Positions 1 to 8,878 of a stretch of 64,000 nt of DNA are shown in pieces. Positions within the stretch are counted from its first letter, which is position 1. Each line of letters starts with the position of its first letter. Below the pieces are notes generated by a model. It made no database searches, had not been told where the DNA came from, and saw only the letters and a list, made by a program, of their open reading frames with translations. Source of the stretch: Massilia sp. R2A-15. GTDB taxonomy: Bacteria > Pseudomonadota > Gammaproteobacteria > Burkholderiales > Burkholderiaceae_D. Made by a program: the position numbers and the translations under genes. The stretch lies in the NCBI RefSeq assembly GCF_030704305.1, contig NZ_CP131935.1, positions 62,001-126,000 of the forward strand, written 5' to 3'.

Positions 1-1555
1 CCTTCATCTCGACGGTCTGGACCTTGCCGGCGATGCGCACGTCGACCGGCATCGGAAACGGCTTGTCGCCCTCCGTCTTCCAGCGCAGCGCGAGCTTGCC
101 GTCGCTTGGGGTAGCCACCAGCTCCGGCAACTCCTTCTGGTACATGTACACGTCGAAGAACCAGTTCAGGTCGCGCCCGCTGGCCTGGTTGACGAAGCCG
201 ATGAACTCGCGCGTGCTGCCGTAGCGCGGCGCATTCTTGCCCGGCGCCGGCGCATCGGTACCATACACCAGCTCGCGCACCGCGCGGAAGAACGCCTCGT
301 CGCCCACCAGCCCGCGCAGCGTGTGCATCACCAGCGCGCCCTTGACGTAGATGTCCTGCCCCGGCCCGCCGCGTTTCTGGTCGTACACGTCTTCCTCGGC
401 GCGCGGCTTGCCCGACACCATCGGCGCCTTGTTGGAGACGGTCGAGCGCATCTTCATCAGGGTGGAGAAAAATTCCTGGTCGCCGCGCAGGTACTGCATG
501 TACAGCGGCTGCATGTAGCTGCCCAGGCCTTCGTGGATCCACATGTCGTCCCAGTTGGCGTTGGTCACCTGGTTGCCGAAGTACTCGTGGGCGAACTCGT
601 GCTGCAGCAGTTCGTCGTAGCCGTACATGGTCTTGGCGTAGCCGTTGCCGTAGGCGTTGATGGTCTGGTGCTCCATGCCCAGGTGCGGCGTTTCGACCAC
701 GCCCATCTTTTCGTCGCCGAACGGGTAGGGGCCGATGCTGCTCTCGAAAAAATCGAGCACCAGCGTGAATTCCTTCATCAGCTCCTTCGCCTTCGCTTCG
801 CTGGTCGGCAGATACCAGAAGCGCAGCGGGATGGTATTGCCGAAGCGGCTGCGGTAGTCCTCCGACAGCAGCTTGTACGGGCCGACGTTCACCGAGATGC
901 CGTAGGTGCTCGGGTTCTTCGCGCGCCAGTGGTACGTGCGCCAGCCGGCGGCTTCGTCCATGCCCATCGCCACGCCCGCGCCGGCCGCCACCAGCGGCGC
1001 CGGCACGGTGATGTGCTGATCGATCACGCGCGCCTTGCCCTGCGGATGATCGATGCAGGGCCAGAACAGGTCGCAGCCTTCGCCCTGCACGGCGCTGGCC
1101 ACCCACGGCTGGCCGTCCGGCGTGGTGGACCAGACGAAGCCGCCGTCCCACGGCGCCTTTTTCGCCACGTGCGGCGCGCCATGCCAGCGCACGCGCACGC
1201 CGAACTGCGCGCCGGCCGCGACCGGATGCGGCAGGGTGATCGCCAGGCGGCCGTCCGGATTGCTGTACGCGGCCGCCACTCCATCGACCGCGACCGCGTC
1301 GATGGTGAAGTTGTTGTCGAGGTCGAGCACGAAGCGCGACAGCGGCGCCGTCGCCATGAAGGTCAGGGTGGCGTCGCCGCGGATCGTGCGCGAGGACGGT
1401 TCGATGCGCAGCGCCAGGTCGGCCTTGTCGAACACGACGGCAAGCTGTTCGGGCGCGCGCTCGGCGCCGGAAGCGAGGGTGCGTTCGGTCAGTACCGGCG
1501 GACTGGCGCAGGCGGTCAACAACAGGCAGGCGCAAGCGATCAAAGTCTTTTTCAT
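1..1555 (-). CDS. M1 family metallopeptidase, lipoprotein (C-terminus beyond window)
   Basis: Aminopeptidase N-like zinc peptidase that would trim N-terminal residues from peptides at the cell envelope. Reading the minus strand from the ATG at 1555 gives a lipoprotein signal (MKKTLIACACLLLTAC), an N-terminal beta domain, then the zinc motif HEFAHEYFGNQ near 590-620, followed about 18 residues later by the third ligand Glu in WIHEGLGSY. The exopeptidase motif is present as GMEH rather than the classical GAMEN. The frame stays open to position 1, so the C-terminus is missing. It is divergent from the next gene with about 80 bp between them. Confidence 0.9.
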   Translation of the reverse strand, partial: MKKTLIACACLLLTACASPPVLTERTLASGAERAPEQLAVVFDKADLALRIEPSSRTIRGDATLTFMATAPLSRFVLDLDNNFTIDAVAVDGVAAAYSNPDGRLAITLPHPVAAGAQFGVRVRWHGAPHVAKKAPWDGGFVWSTTPDGQPWVASAVQGEGCDLFWPCIDHPQGKARVIDQHITVPAPLVAAGAGVAMGMDEAAGWRTYHWRAKNPSTYGISVNVGPYKLLSEDYRSRFGNTIPLRFWYLPTSEAKAKELMKEFTLVLDFFESSIGPYPFGDEKMGVVETPHLGMEHQTINAYGNGYAKTMYGYDELLQHEFAHEYFGNQVTNANWDDMWIHEGLGSYMQPLYMQYLRGDQEFFSTLMKMRSTVSNKAPMVSGKPRAEEDVYDQKRGGPGQDIYVKGALVMHTLRGLVGDEAFFRAVRELVYGTDAPAPGKNAPRYGSTREFIGFVNQASGRDLNWFFDVYMYQKELPELVATPSDGKLALRWKTEGDKPFPMPVDVRIAGKVQTVEMK

Positions 1556-1637
1556 GGGAGGCGGGCAAGTGATGGGTTGCGGAAATTTACCACAGGTCTG
1601 ATACAGTATTGCGCTTGAAGAACTCAGGCTGTCCACG

Positions 1638-2855
1638 ATGACTGTATGTACGCACCTTGCCAAACGCGCGCTCATGATTGCTAGCGTATCGACCACCCTG
1701 CTGGCCGCCGGCTGCGCCCAGCTGCCCGGCGCGGCCGGCCCGCAACTCGACCATGCGCGCTTCGCCGAGATCGACCGCGCGATCGAGACGGTGATTTCCG
1801 ACAAGCGCATGCCGGGCGCGGTATTCCACCTCGAGCGCAACGGCGAGTCGTACGAGAAAGCGTACGGGTCGGTCAGCTACGATAGCAATGCGCCAAAAGT
1901 GCGCCCCGACACCATCTACGACGCCGCCTCACTGTCGAAGATCGTTGCGACCGCGCCGTCCATCCTGCTGCTGGCCGAGCAGGGCAAGATCGACCTCGAA
2001 GCGCCGCTGATCCGCTATTTCCCCGAATGCGGCGGCAAGGGCAAGGACGGCATGACGATCCGCCACCTGCTGACCCACAGCTCCGGCCTGCCGGCGGGCA
2101 TTCCGGCACTGCCGGCGTGGGAAGGCCAGGCGGCGGCGCACGCGCTCGCCTGCGCGCGTGAAATCACCGACGCGCCCGGCACGGCGTTCCGCTATTCCGA
2201 CATCAATTTCATCCTGCTGGGTCAGCTGGTGCAGAAGGTCTCGGGCATGCCGCTCGACGAGTTCGCGCAACGCAATATCTTCACGCCGCTGAAGATGACC
2301 GACACCGGCTACCTGCCGCTGGCGCGGTTCCCGGCGAGCCGGATCGCGCCGACCCACGTGTCGCCGCTGAAGGTGGAGGACAAGGCGCTGCACCCGGAAC
2401 TGGAGCATGGCGAAGTGCTGCAGGGCGTGGTGCATGACCCGACCTCGCGCCGGATGGGCGGCGTGGCGGGATCGGCCGGCGTCTTTACCACCGCGCACGA
2501 CCTGGCGCGCTATGCCCGCATGCTGCTGGCCGGCGGCGAGCTGGAAGGCGTGCGCGTGCTGTCGCGCGAGAGCGTGCGGCTGCTGACGACGGTGCAGTCG
2601 CCGCCGGGCATCGCGCAGTTGCGCGGCATGGGCATGGACATCGATTCGCCGTTCGCGCGCCCGCGCGGCGCGCTGTTCCCGATCGGCAGCTACGGCCACA
2701 CCGGCTTCACCGGCTGCATCCTGTGGGTCGATCCGACCTCGCGCACCTTCTACGTGTTCCTGTCGAACCGCGTTTATCCGGATGACAAGGCGAATATCCT
2801 GCCGCTGTATGGGCAGCTGGGCACGCTCGCCGCGCAAGCGGGCATGGGACGTTAG
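1638..2855 (+). CDS. Serine hydrolase of the beta-lactamase (class C/esterase) family, lipoprotein
   Basis: A 405-aa member of the serine beta-lactamase/D-Ala-D-Ala carboxypeptidase fold, most likely an esterase or peptidase rather than a resistance enzyme. The N-terminus is a lipoprotein signal (LLAAGC at 21-26). The SxxK nucleophile motif is SLSK at 98-101, the second motif is YSDIN (YxN), and GHTGFTG near the C-terminus takes the place of the KTG box. The ATG at 1638 puts the signal peptide at the extreme N-terminus. The substrate cannot be told from sequence. Confidence 0.85.
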   Translation: MTVCTHLAKRALMIASVSTTLLAAGCAQLPGAAGPQLDHARFAEIDRAIETVISDKRMPGAVFHLERNGESYEKAYGSVSYDSNAPKVRPDTIYDAASLSKIVATAPSILLLAEQGKIDLEAPLIRYFPECGGKGKDGMTIRHLLTHSSGLPAGIPALPAWEGQAAAHALACAREITDAPGTAFRYSDINFILLGQLVQKVSGMPLDEFAQRNIFTPLKMTDTGYLPLARFPASRIAPTHVSPLKVEDKALHPELEHGEVLQGVVHDPTSRRMGGVAGSAGVFTTAHDLARYARMLLAGGELEGVRVLSRESVRLLTTVQSPPGIAQLRGMGMDIDSPFARPRGALFPIGSYGHTGFTGCILWVDPTSRTFYVFLSNRVYPDDKANILPLYGQLGTLAAQAGMGR

Positions 2856-2861
2856 AGCCCG

Positions 2862-2936
2862 TCATTCCTGCGGAGGCAGGAACCCATGCTGAGTGTGCTC
2901 ACCTTCAGCATAGGCTCCTGCCTGCGCAGGAGCGAC
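2862..2936. repeat. Long imperfect inverted repeat between convergent genes
   Basis: Two arms built from CCTGC..GGCAGGA and CCCATGCTGA face each other across a short loop, just after the stop at 2855 and just before the end of the convergent gene at 2938. There is no T run, so it looks more like a REP-type element than an intrinsic terminator, although it could limit read-through in both directions. Confidence 0.6.
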
Positions 2937-2937
2937 T

Positions 2938-3651
2938 TCATTTGCGGTGCTTGAGGAACCAGTCGAACAGCCCGGCCTCGGGACCGTAAGCGTAGACCCA
3001 GGCGTCCACGTGGCCCGCATCCGGCAGCACCGTGTACTTCACATCCCCGCCGGCCGCCTTCAGCGCGGCCACCATGCGCGCCGATTCCGACTCCGGCACC
3101 GCGTCGTCCTTCGCACCGTGAAACACCCAGGTCGGCACACGCTTCATCGCGCCCGCCATCACGGCGTTGCCGCCGCCGCAGATCGGCGCGACCGCGGCGA
3201 AATAATGGGGATAGCGGATCGCCAGGTCCCAGGCGCCGTATCCTCCCATCGACAGGCCGGTCAGGTAGACCCGGCTGCGGTCCACGTTGTACTTGGCCAG
3301 CACCTCGTCGAGCATTTCCTTGAGCAGGATGGCGTGGAACCATTCGCCGTCGGGCGCCTGCGGCGATACCACCATGAACGGGAAGTCCGGATCCTTTTCC
3401 GCCAGCGCGGGTGGGCCCCACGCCTTCACCTTGTTCAGGTCGGTGCCGCGCTCGCCGGACCCGTGCAGGAAAATAATCAGCGGCACCCCGGCGCCGGTCG
3501 GTGAGTAGGTCTTTGGCAGGAAGGCCAGGTAGCTGACCTTCGAATGCACGCCGATGGTGTGGGGTTTCTGTCGAGGCGCCGCGGGCGCTGACGGGACAAT
3601 CGTCAACGCACGGCCGGCGCCAAGTATATGGAAGAGCATGGATTTGATCAT
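2938..3651 (-). CDS. Alpha/beta hydrolase (prolyl-oligopeptidase / PHB-depolymerase-like esterase)
   Basis: A 237-aa predicted exported esterase of the dienelactone/feruloyl-esterase type. It has the oxyanion-hole region IFLHGSGERG, the nucleophile elbow GLSMGG, an Asp in the WVFHGAKDDAVPE strand and the catalytic His in DAGHVDAW. The N-terminus is hydrophobic (MLFHILGAGRALTIV), consistent with a signal sequence. The start could be MIKSM or the inner MLFH. It converges with the serine hydrolase gene. Substrate unknown. Confidence 0.85.
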   Translation of the reverse strand: MIKSMLFHILGAGRALTIVPSAPAAPRQKPHTIGVHSKVSYLAFLPKTYSPTGAGVPLIIFLHGSGERGTDLNKVKAWGPPALAEKDPDFPFMVVSPQAPDGEWFHAILLKEMLDEVLAKYNVDRSRVYLTGLSMGGYGAWDLAIRYPHYFAAVAPICGGGNAVMAGAMKRVPTWVFHGAKDDAVPESESARMVAALKAAGGDVKYTVLPDAGHVDAWVYAYGPEAGLFDWFLKHRK

Positions 3652-3666
3652 GATCGCAAGCCAGAT

Positions 3667-3693
3667 GGGGTCAGGTCCGCGGGACCAGACCCC
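3667..3693. repeat. Dispersed 27-bp palindrome, copy 1
   Basis: GGGGTCAGGTCC, a short GC core, then GGACCAGACCCC. It lies between the end of the PsiF gene and the start of the esterase gene. Member of the ten-copy intergenic family described under findings. Confidence 0.8.
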
Positions 3694-3699
3694 TGAGGA

Positions 3700-4086
3700 C
3701 TATTTCGCGCTCAGACAGGTCTTCATGAAGGCCTTGCGATCGTCGCCTTTCTTGCCGGTCGCTTCGGTATTGCAGGCCTTCATTTTCTCCTGCTGCGTCA
3801 TTGGCTTGTCGCTCAGGCAGGTCTTCATGAAGGCTTTGCGCTCGTCGCCTTTCTTGCCGGCGGCATCGGTATTGCAGGCCTTCATTTTTTCCTGCTGCGC
3901 CGTCATGGCGGGTTTCGCGCTCAGGCATTCCTTCATGAAGGTCTTGCGCTCGTCGCCTTTCTTGCCGGCCGCGTCGGCGTTGCAGGTCGCCATTTTGGAT
4001 TGCTGCGCGGTCTGGACGGCCGGTGCGGCGGCGAATGCGGCGGCGGACATCGACAACGCGATACAAGCAATGAAGAGTTGTTTCAT
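3700..4086 (-). CDS. PsiF repeat family protein
   Basis: A 128-aa periplasmic protein of unknown role; the E. coli namesake psiF is phosphate-starvation induced. After a signal peptide ending around AFA-AAP come three PsiF units, each with the pattern Q(E/S)KM..CN.(D/E)A.GKKGD(E/D)RK.FMK.CLS, with two cysteines per unit. The ATG at 4086 was chosen over the longer frame (4131) because it places the signal peptide (MKQLFIACIALSMSAAAFA) at the N-terminus. The repeats are also near-identical at DNA level. An inverted repeat lies 28 bp upstream. Confidence 0.9.
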   Translation of the reverse strand: MKQLFIACIALSMSAAAFAAAPAVQTAQQSKMATCNADAAGKKGDERKTFMKECLSAKPAMTAQQEKMKACNTDAAGKKGDERKAFMKTCLSDKPMTQQEKMKACNTEATGKKGDDRKAFMKTCLSAK

Positions 4087-4113
4087 GGTGTTTTCCCGTG
4101 GTGATTGAGCAAG

Positions 4114-4131
4114 ATGATGAAAAGTCATCAT
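4114..4131. promoter_or_regulatory. Inverted repeat upstream of psiF-like gene
   Basis: ATGATGA-aaag-TCATCAT, a perfect 7-bp dyad about 28 bp before the PsiF start. It could be an operator or an mRNA 5' hairpin. It does not match a Pho box as I know it. Confidence 0.35.
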
Positions 4132-4269
4132 GCAACCAATCTACAAAAATCTCAAGGGAAACACCGTTGACTCCACCAGCGCGCGCACGGCAGCGGCCAC
4201 TTGCCTTTTCGTCAATGGCTGCTAACCTAGACTCTCCATTCGATCGACGGACAATCAGGGAGAATCGCC

Positions 4270-4629
4270 ATGCCATATGTAGACGGATTTGTGGTCCCGG
4301 TGCCAAGGGAAAAGCTCGATGCCTACCGCGCCATGTCGCAGCGGTGCGGGGAAGTGTGGAAGGAATTCGGCGCGCTGCGGTTTCGCGAGTGCGTCGCCGA
4401 CGATGTGAAACCCGGCCAGTGGACCTCGTTCCCGCAGAGCGTGAAGCTGGAAGAGGGCGAAGTGGTGGTGTTCTCCTGGATCGAATATAACAACCGCGCG
4501 GAACGCGATGCGATCAACGAAAAGGTGATGAAGGACCCGCGCCTTGCCGACGTCATGAAGCCCGAGAACATGCCGTTCGACGGCAAGCGCATGATCTACG
4601 GCGGCTTCGAGACGATGGTCGACCTGTAG
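4270..4629 (+). CDS. DUF1428 family protein
   Basis: A 119-aa cytosolic protein covering the whole DUF1428 (YbaA-like) domain, a dimeric alpha-beta barrel-like fold of unknown activity. Hallmarks are MPYVDGFVVPVP at the N-terminus, the CVADDV segment, FSWIEY and the C-terminal DGKRMIYGGFE. A GGGAGAATCGCC stretch just before the ATG supplies the ribosome site. It is probably cotranscribed with the following gene (30-bp gap). Confidence 0.9.
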   Translation: MPYVDGFVVPVPREKLDAYRAMSQRCGEVWKEFGALRFRECVADDVKPGQWTSFPQSVKLEEGEVVVFSWIEYNNRAERDAINEKVMKDPRLADVMKPENMPFDGKRMIYGGFETMVDL

Positions 4630-4659
4630 CGCCGCCGTCCACCACGGGATCATCTGGCC

Positions 4660-6429
4660 ATGGTCCCGAAAATCGCCTGGGTTCTCGCGCCGCTGATCGC
4701 GTACGGCGCGCTGCTGGCGCTGGCGGCCGCGCGCGGACGGCTGCCGTCGCGCCAGTCGTTCAACGTGCAAACCAGCCTGCTGCTGATGGCCTACCTGCTC
4801 ACCACGGCGGGCCTGGGCATTTTCTGGGTGGCCAACCAGCAGCTGCCCGTCTTCGACTGGCACTACCTGTTCGGCTACTGCACGGTGCTGCTGGTCTCGA
4901 TTCACCTGTGGTTCAACTTCCCGCTGGCGTGGCGCTGGCTCCGCGGACCGAAGCGCGCGCACGCGTCGGCAGCCGGCGACGGCTTGTTCAAGGCGCTGGT
5001 CACGGCGGCAGCGCTGGTTGCGGCGTTCCTGCTCGGGACGCGCCAGGGCGGCGACACCGCCGCGCCGCTGCCGGCGGCCGACGCGATGGTGCGCTATCAC
5101 GAGCTGTCGTCCGATTCGCGCCGCAGCGTGTTCGCGCGCGCGCCAGGGATCGACTGGGGCGCGCCGCCACCCATGTTCAAGGCCTATCCCGGCGCGCGCC
5201 ACATTGCGCTGCCGCGCGATGAAGTCGGATCGACGTCGCTGGGCGAGGCGTTGCGCACGGTGCGGCCACGCATGGCGCCCTTGCGGCTGGCAGAACTGGG
5301 CGACATCCTGTTTTTGTCGGCCGGCGTCACGGCGCAGCGCGGCGGCAATGCGCTGCGCGCGGCGCCTTCCTCGGGCGCGCTGTTTTCGAGCGAACTGTAT
5401 GTGCTGGCGCGCGAGGTCGATGGTCTTCCGGCCGGCGTGTATCACTACGATCCCGACCAGCACCGCCTCGACGCCATCGGCCCGGCGCCCGCGCTGGCGG
5501 ACGCCGACGCCACCATCGTCGCCACCTCCGTGTTTCGCCGCACCGGCTACAAGTACCGCGACCGCGCCTACCGTTACGTGACAGCCGACACCGGCCACCT
5601 TCTGGAGAACCTGCGCCTCGCTGGCCGCGCGGCGGGGATGCAGGCGGAGCCGGTCGCGCGCTTCGACGAGGCGCAGCTGGCGCGCGCGGTGGGCGTGGAC
5701 GGCGTGGAGGAGGGCGTGCTGGCGGCGATGGCCTTGCGGCGCGGCGAAGCGCGGGCGCCGGCGCCGCGCCTGGTGGGGACGACGGCCGGGGCGCCTGGCG
5801 CGCTTGGCGTGAGGGGCGCGGTGCAGCAGGCGACATCGCTGCGCTTGGCCGCGGACCGGGACGCTGATAATGCGATCGCGCTGCCGGCGCCGCGGCCGGC
5901 CGCCATGCCGCTGCGGCGTGCGATCGGCGAGCGCCGCAGCCAGCGCCGCTTCCATGCCGGCCCGGTGCCGCTCGCCGCGCTGTCGGCTATTCTGGCCGGC
6001 ATGGCGCAGCCGCCGCAGCTGTCGGACGCGGTTCGCATCCACATTGTCGTCAACCGCGTGGACGGCCTGGAGCCCGGCGTCTACCGCTATCTCGCGCGTC
6101 ACGCGCTCGAACGCGTGCGCGCGGGCGACTTTTCGGCCGCGGCGCAGTCGGCCGCGCTGTCGCAGGAAGTCATTGGCGGCGCGGCGGTGGTGCTGGTGCT
6201 GTCGGCCGAGCGCGCGCCGATGCTGGGAGAGGGCGCGCGCGGCTATCGGCAGGGCTACTTGGAAGCGGGCATGGTGGGCGAACGCTGGTTGCTGGGTGCG
6301 GTCGCGCACGGGCTGGCGGCGTGCCCGGTGGGTGCGTTTTACGACGACGAGGCCGCGGCGCTGATCGGCGTGGACCCGAAGCGGCAATGGGTGCTGCACT
6401 TCGCGGCACTGGGCCTGCCTGCGACATAG
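4660..6429 (+). CDS. Membrane-anchored SagB/ThcOx-type protein with two nitroreductase domains
   Basis: A 589-aa fusion. Residues 1-135 hold about four membrane helices (one with an HYLFGYCTVLLVSIHLWF segment suggestive of a cytochrome-b-like fold), followed by two tandem nitroreductase-like domains at about 170-375 and 410-585. The first contains the SagB pattern S(S)GALFSSELYVLAREVDGLPAGVYHYDP; the second has RRSQRRF and a GERWLLGAVAHGLAACPVGAF end. SagB-type enzymes are FMN-dependent azoline dehydrogenases that act with YcaO cyclodehydratases, but no YcaO or precursor peptide is visible nearby, so the role here is open. Confidence 0.75.
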   Translation: MVPKIAWVLAPLIAYGALLALAAARGRLPSRQSFNVQTSLLLMAYLLTTAGLGIFWVANQQLPVFDWHYLFGYCTVLLVSIHLWFNFPLAWRWLRGPKRAHASAAGDGLFKALVTAAALVAAFLLGTRQGGDTAAPLPAADAMVRYHELSSDSRRSVFARAPGIDWGAPPPMFKAYPGARHIALPRDEVGSTSLGEALRTVRPRMAPLRLAELGDILFLSAGVTAQRGGNALRAAPSSGALFSSELYVLAREVDGLPAGVYHYDPDQHRLDAIGPAPALADADATIVATSVFRRTGYKYRDRAYRYVTADTGHLLENLRLAGRAAGMQAEPVARFDEAQLARAVGVDGVEEGVLAAMALRRGEARAPAPRLVGTTAGAPGALGVRGAVQQATSLRLAADRDADNAIALPAPRPAAMPLRRAIGERRSQRRFHAGPVPLAALSAILAGMAQPPQLSDAVRIHIVVNRVDGLEPGVYRYLARHALERVRAGDFSAAAQSAALSQEVIGGAAVVLVLSAERAPMLGEGARGYRQGYLEAGMVGERWLLGAVAHGLAACPVGAFYDDEAAALIGVDPKRQWVLHFAALGLPAT

Positions 6430-6451
6430 TTCAAGCCGCAGACCAAGGGCC

Positions 6452-6478
6452 GGGGTCAGGTCCGGCGGACCTGACCCC
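6452..6478. repeat. Dispersed 27-bp palindrome, copy 2
   Basis: GGGGTCAGGTCC / GGACCTGACCCC arms, a near-perfect dyad followed by ATTTT. It starts 23 bp after the stop of the SagB-type gene and lies between it and the convergent DUF4197 gene. Confidence 0.8.
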
Positions 6479-6541
6479 ATTTTGGTTTGGCCTCTCAACT
6501 ATCGCTGCACTGGGCCGCCCTCGGACTGCCTGCGGGGGCGG

Positions 6542-7231
6542 CTAGCGCAGCGCGCCGAACACCTTGCCGATGATCTTGCTGCCGCTGCCGATCGGGTCGC
6601 GCCGGATCGCCTTCTCTTCTTCGCCGATCATGGTGAACAGGCCATCGAGCGCGCGCTGGGTGACGTAGTCCTCGACCGTCGCCTGCTGCCCGCCGACGCC
6701 GAGCGGCCCGGCCTGGCGCATGACGCCGTTGTACTTGGCCGACAGGTCGGAGCGGTCGGTGACCTTCTTCACCACCGGCAGGAATTTGACGGTGAGCTGG
6801 GGCGCCGTCTTGGCGCGGAAGAAATCGGTCACCGAGGTGTCGCCGCCGGTCAGGATATTTTTGGCGTCGGTCACCGACATCGACCGTACGGCGTCTAGCA
6901 GCATCGGCTTGGCCAGCGGAACCGCAGCCTCTGCCGCATGGTTCATCGCCACCACAAGATCGTCGAGCTGCTGGCCGCGCCCGGTCATCTTGAGCAGGGG
7001 GCGCGCTTTCTCGAGCGGCCCGGGCAGGCCGATCTTTACCTTGTCGTTATTCAGGAAACCGTTCTCGACGCCGAGCTTGGCCACGGCCGCCAGCGAGCCT
7101 TTTTCCAGCGCGGCCTTGAGGCCATTGCTGGCGTCCTGGTTCGACAGGTCGGCCAGCGACAGCGCCGAGGCCGCCGTCGCGACCAGGCAGAGCGACATCA
7201 TCCAGGCACGGGGAAATTGGCGCATCGACAT
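6542..7231 (-). CDS. DUF4197 domain-containing exported protein
   Basis: A protein of about 229 aa with a signal peptide (MSMRQFPRAWMMSLCLVATAASA) followed by the DUF4197 domain. Typical stretches are LSNQDASNGLKAALEKG, GFLNNDKVKIGLP, the TDFFR segment and a C-terminal LDGLFTMIGEEEKAIRRDP. Function is unknown in the family. The ATG at 7231 has GGAG at good spacing and was preferred over the upstream start at 7258. Confidence 0.9.
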   Translation of the reverse strand: MSMRQFPRAWMMSLCLVATAASALSLADLSNQDASNGLKAALEKGSLAAVAKLGVENGFLNNDKVKIGLPGPLEKARPLLKMTGRGQQLDDLVVAMNHAAEAAVPLAKPMLLDAVRSMSVTDAKNILTGGDTSVTDFFRAKTAPQLTVKFLPVVKKVTDRSDLSAKYNGVMRQAGPLGVGGQQATVEDYVTQRALDGLFTMIGEEEKAIRRDPIGSGSKIIGKVFGALR

Positions 7232-7309
7232 ATTGGCTCCGTTTCGGTCTGAGGACAATTCATCCTACTCCGATTCGACGCCAGGGCAAGCGGCGCCTGC
7301 GCTGAAAAT

Positions 7310-7336
7310 GGGGTCAGGTCCGCAGGACCAGACCCC
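7310..7336. repeat. Dispersed 27-bp palindrome, copy 3
   Basis: AAAAT then GGGGTCAGGTCC / GGACCAGACCCC. It lies between two minus-strand genes, 13 bp past the amidohydrolase stop. Confidence 0.8.
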
Positions 7337-7348
7337 GGCATGCGGCCG

Positions 7349-8812
7349 CTAGCGGATGCCGACCATCCCGCGCACCGATGCGTTGAGCTTCGCCGGGTCG
7401 TAGCCGACGCCGTCCTTGAAGACGATTTCGACGTTCTCGACGTCGGCGATGCGGCGGGACGGATCGCCCTTTAGCACCACGATGTCGGCCTGCTTGCCCG
7501 GCTCGATGGTGCCGATGCGGTCCAGCCGGCCCAGGTAGCGCGCGCCGTTGGCGGTGGCGATGCGGATCGCTTCGACCGGCGTGAAGCCCGCTTCCACCAG
7601 CAGCTGCAGTTCGCGCTGGTCGCCGAAGCCGGGCAGCACGCCGCCGTTGCCGGTCGGGTCGGGGCCGGCCAGCAGCAGGCCGCCCGCGCGCACGAACGCC
7701 AGTTCGAACGCCATCTCCTTTTTCAACGCCGCTTCCGCCTTCGCCGCGCGCTCGGGCGCGGTGGCGGCAGCGGCGCGCGCCGCCAGATGGCTGCGCAGCG
7801 ATTCGGACGACATCATCGCCATCTGCCGGCGCGACAGCAGCGGCCGGGTTGCGACGAACGACTCGAACACCGGCAGCGTGGACGTGACGGCGACCTTGCG
7901 CGCGACCAGGTCGCGGATCAGCGCCTGCACCGGTTCGCTGGCCAGGTCGCGCGACTCCCACGACGCGGCAATCGCGGCGCCGGACGGGCACACGTCCTTC
8001 TTGCGGTTGGAGACGAATTCGCTGTCGGTGAAGATGGGGCCGTGTTCGAGGTTGTCGATGCCGAGCGCCGCGGCCTGGCGCCAGTCCACCGCGCACAGGT
8101 GGCCGGTCACCTTGGTGCCGTGCTTGTGCGCCTCGTCGATCGCCGCGCCCAGCACCGGCGCCGAGATGTTCATGTAGGCCTTGAACGAGGTCATGCCCTG
8201 GCCGGCCCAGAACGCGACGGTCTTGCGCACCTGGCCGGTTTCTTCCATCAGGGCCAGTTGCGGGAAGAAGCTGTCGCGGCCTTCCAGGTAGGGGCCGGTG
8301 ACGTCGATGTGTGGCCCGGGGATCTGCTGCGCATCGATCATGCGGCGGATATTCAGGTCGGTGTACGGTTCGATGCTGCCGGTGGTGCGCATGGTGGTCA
8401 CGCCGGCCGCCAGGTACATGCGCGGTGCGCTGAACGCCAGCTCGGTGACGAAGAAGCCGGGCGGCGGGATCTTGTCGTCTTCGTCCATGTTGATCGACGC
8501 GGTGTACATCAGGTGGTTGTGCATGCCGACCAGGCCAGGCATCACGCTGCGTCCCGCCAGGTCGATCACATGGGCGCCGGCCGGCGGCGCCTGCGCGGCG
8601 TCGGTGATGGCCTCGATGCGGCCGTTCTTCAGGATGACCGTGCGGTGTTCACGGGCCGGGGCGCCGGTGCCGTCGATCACCGTCACGTCGGCCAGCGCGA
8701 TCAGCGGCTGGTCGAAGCGGATGAACTTGCGCACTTCGGGAGACGCCGTTTGCGCCACCGCGCCGGCGCTGATGAACGCCGCCAGGAAAACCAGTTTGCC
8801 GCCGAATCGCAT
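7349..8812 (-). CDS. Amidohydrolase family protein (imidazolonepropionase-like), exported
   Basis: A 487-aa metal-dependent hydrolase with a signal peptide (MRFGGKLVFLAAFISAGAVAQ). The composite beta-sandwich strand LIALADVTVIDGTGAP is followed by the metal-binding HNH in VGMHNHLMY, GHLCAVDW, LEHG, and an Asp in LLAGPDPTG. The C-terminal sandwich ends in IGTIEPGKQADIVVLKGDP. The family hydrolyses amide or cyclic bonds (Xaa-Pro dipeptides, imidazolonepropionate, organophosphate-like compounds); the substrate here is unknown. Confidence 0.85.
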   Translation of the reverse strand: MRFGGKLVFLAAFISAGAVAQTASPEVRKFIRFDQPLIALADVTVIDGTGAPAREHRTVILKNGRIEAITDAAQAPPAGAHVIDLAGRSVMPGLVGMHNHLMYTASINMDEDDKIPPPGFFVTELAFSAPRMYLAAGVTTMRTTGSIEPYTDLNIRRMIDAQQIPGPHIDVTGPYLEGRDSFFPQLALMEETGQVRKTVAFWAGQGMTSFKAYMNISAPVLGAAIDEAHKHGTKVTGHLCAVDWRQAAALGIDNLEHGPIFTDSEFVSNRKKDVCPSGAAIAASWESRDLASEPVQALIRDLVARKVAVTSTLPVFESFVATRPLLSRRQMAMMSSESLRSHLAARAAAATAPERAAKAEAALKKEMAFELAFVRAGGLLLAGPDPTGNGGVLPGFGDQRELQLLVEAGFTPVEAIRIATANGARYLGRLDRIGTIEPGKQADIVVLKGDPSRRIADVENVEIVFKDGVGYDPAKLNASVRGMVGIR

Positions 8813-8878
8813 TGCGCACTCCCGAAAAAGTCAGGAGCGCATCGTCCCACGGAAGAGGGCGCAAGGCAATAGAGCGGC

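Noticed and set aside
4255..6498. Long minus-strand frame of 747 codons
   Set aside because: It lies opposite the SagB-type gene, is Arg/His-rich and matches no protein pattern; it is a shadow caused by high GC.
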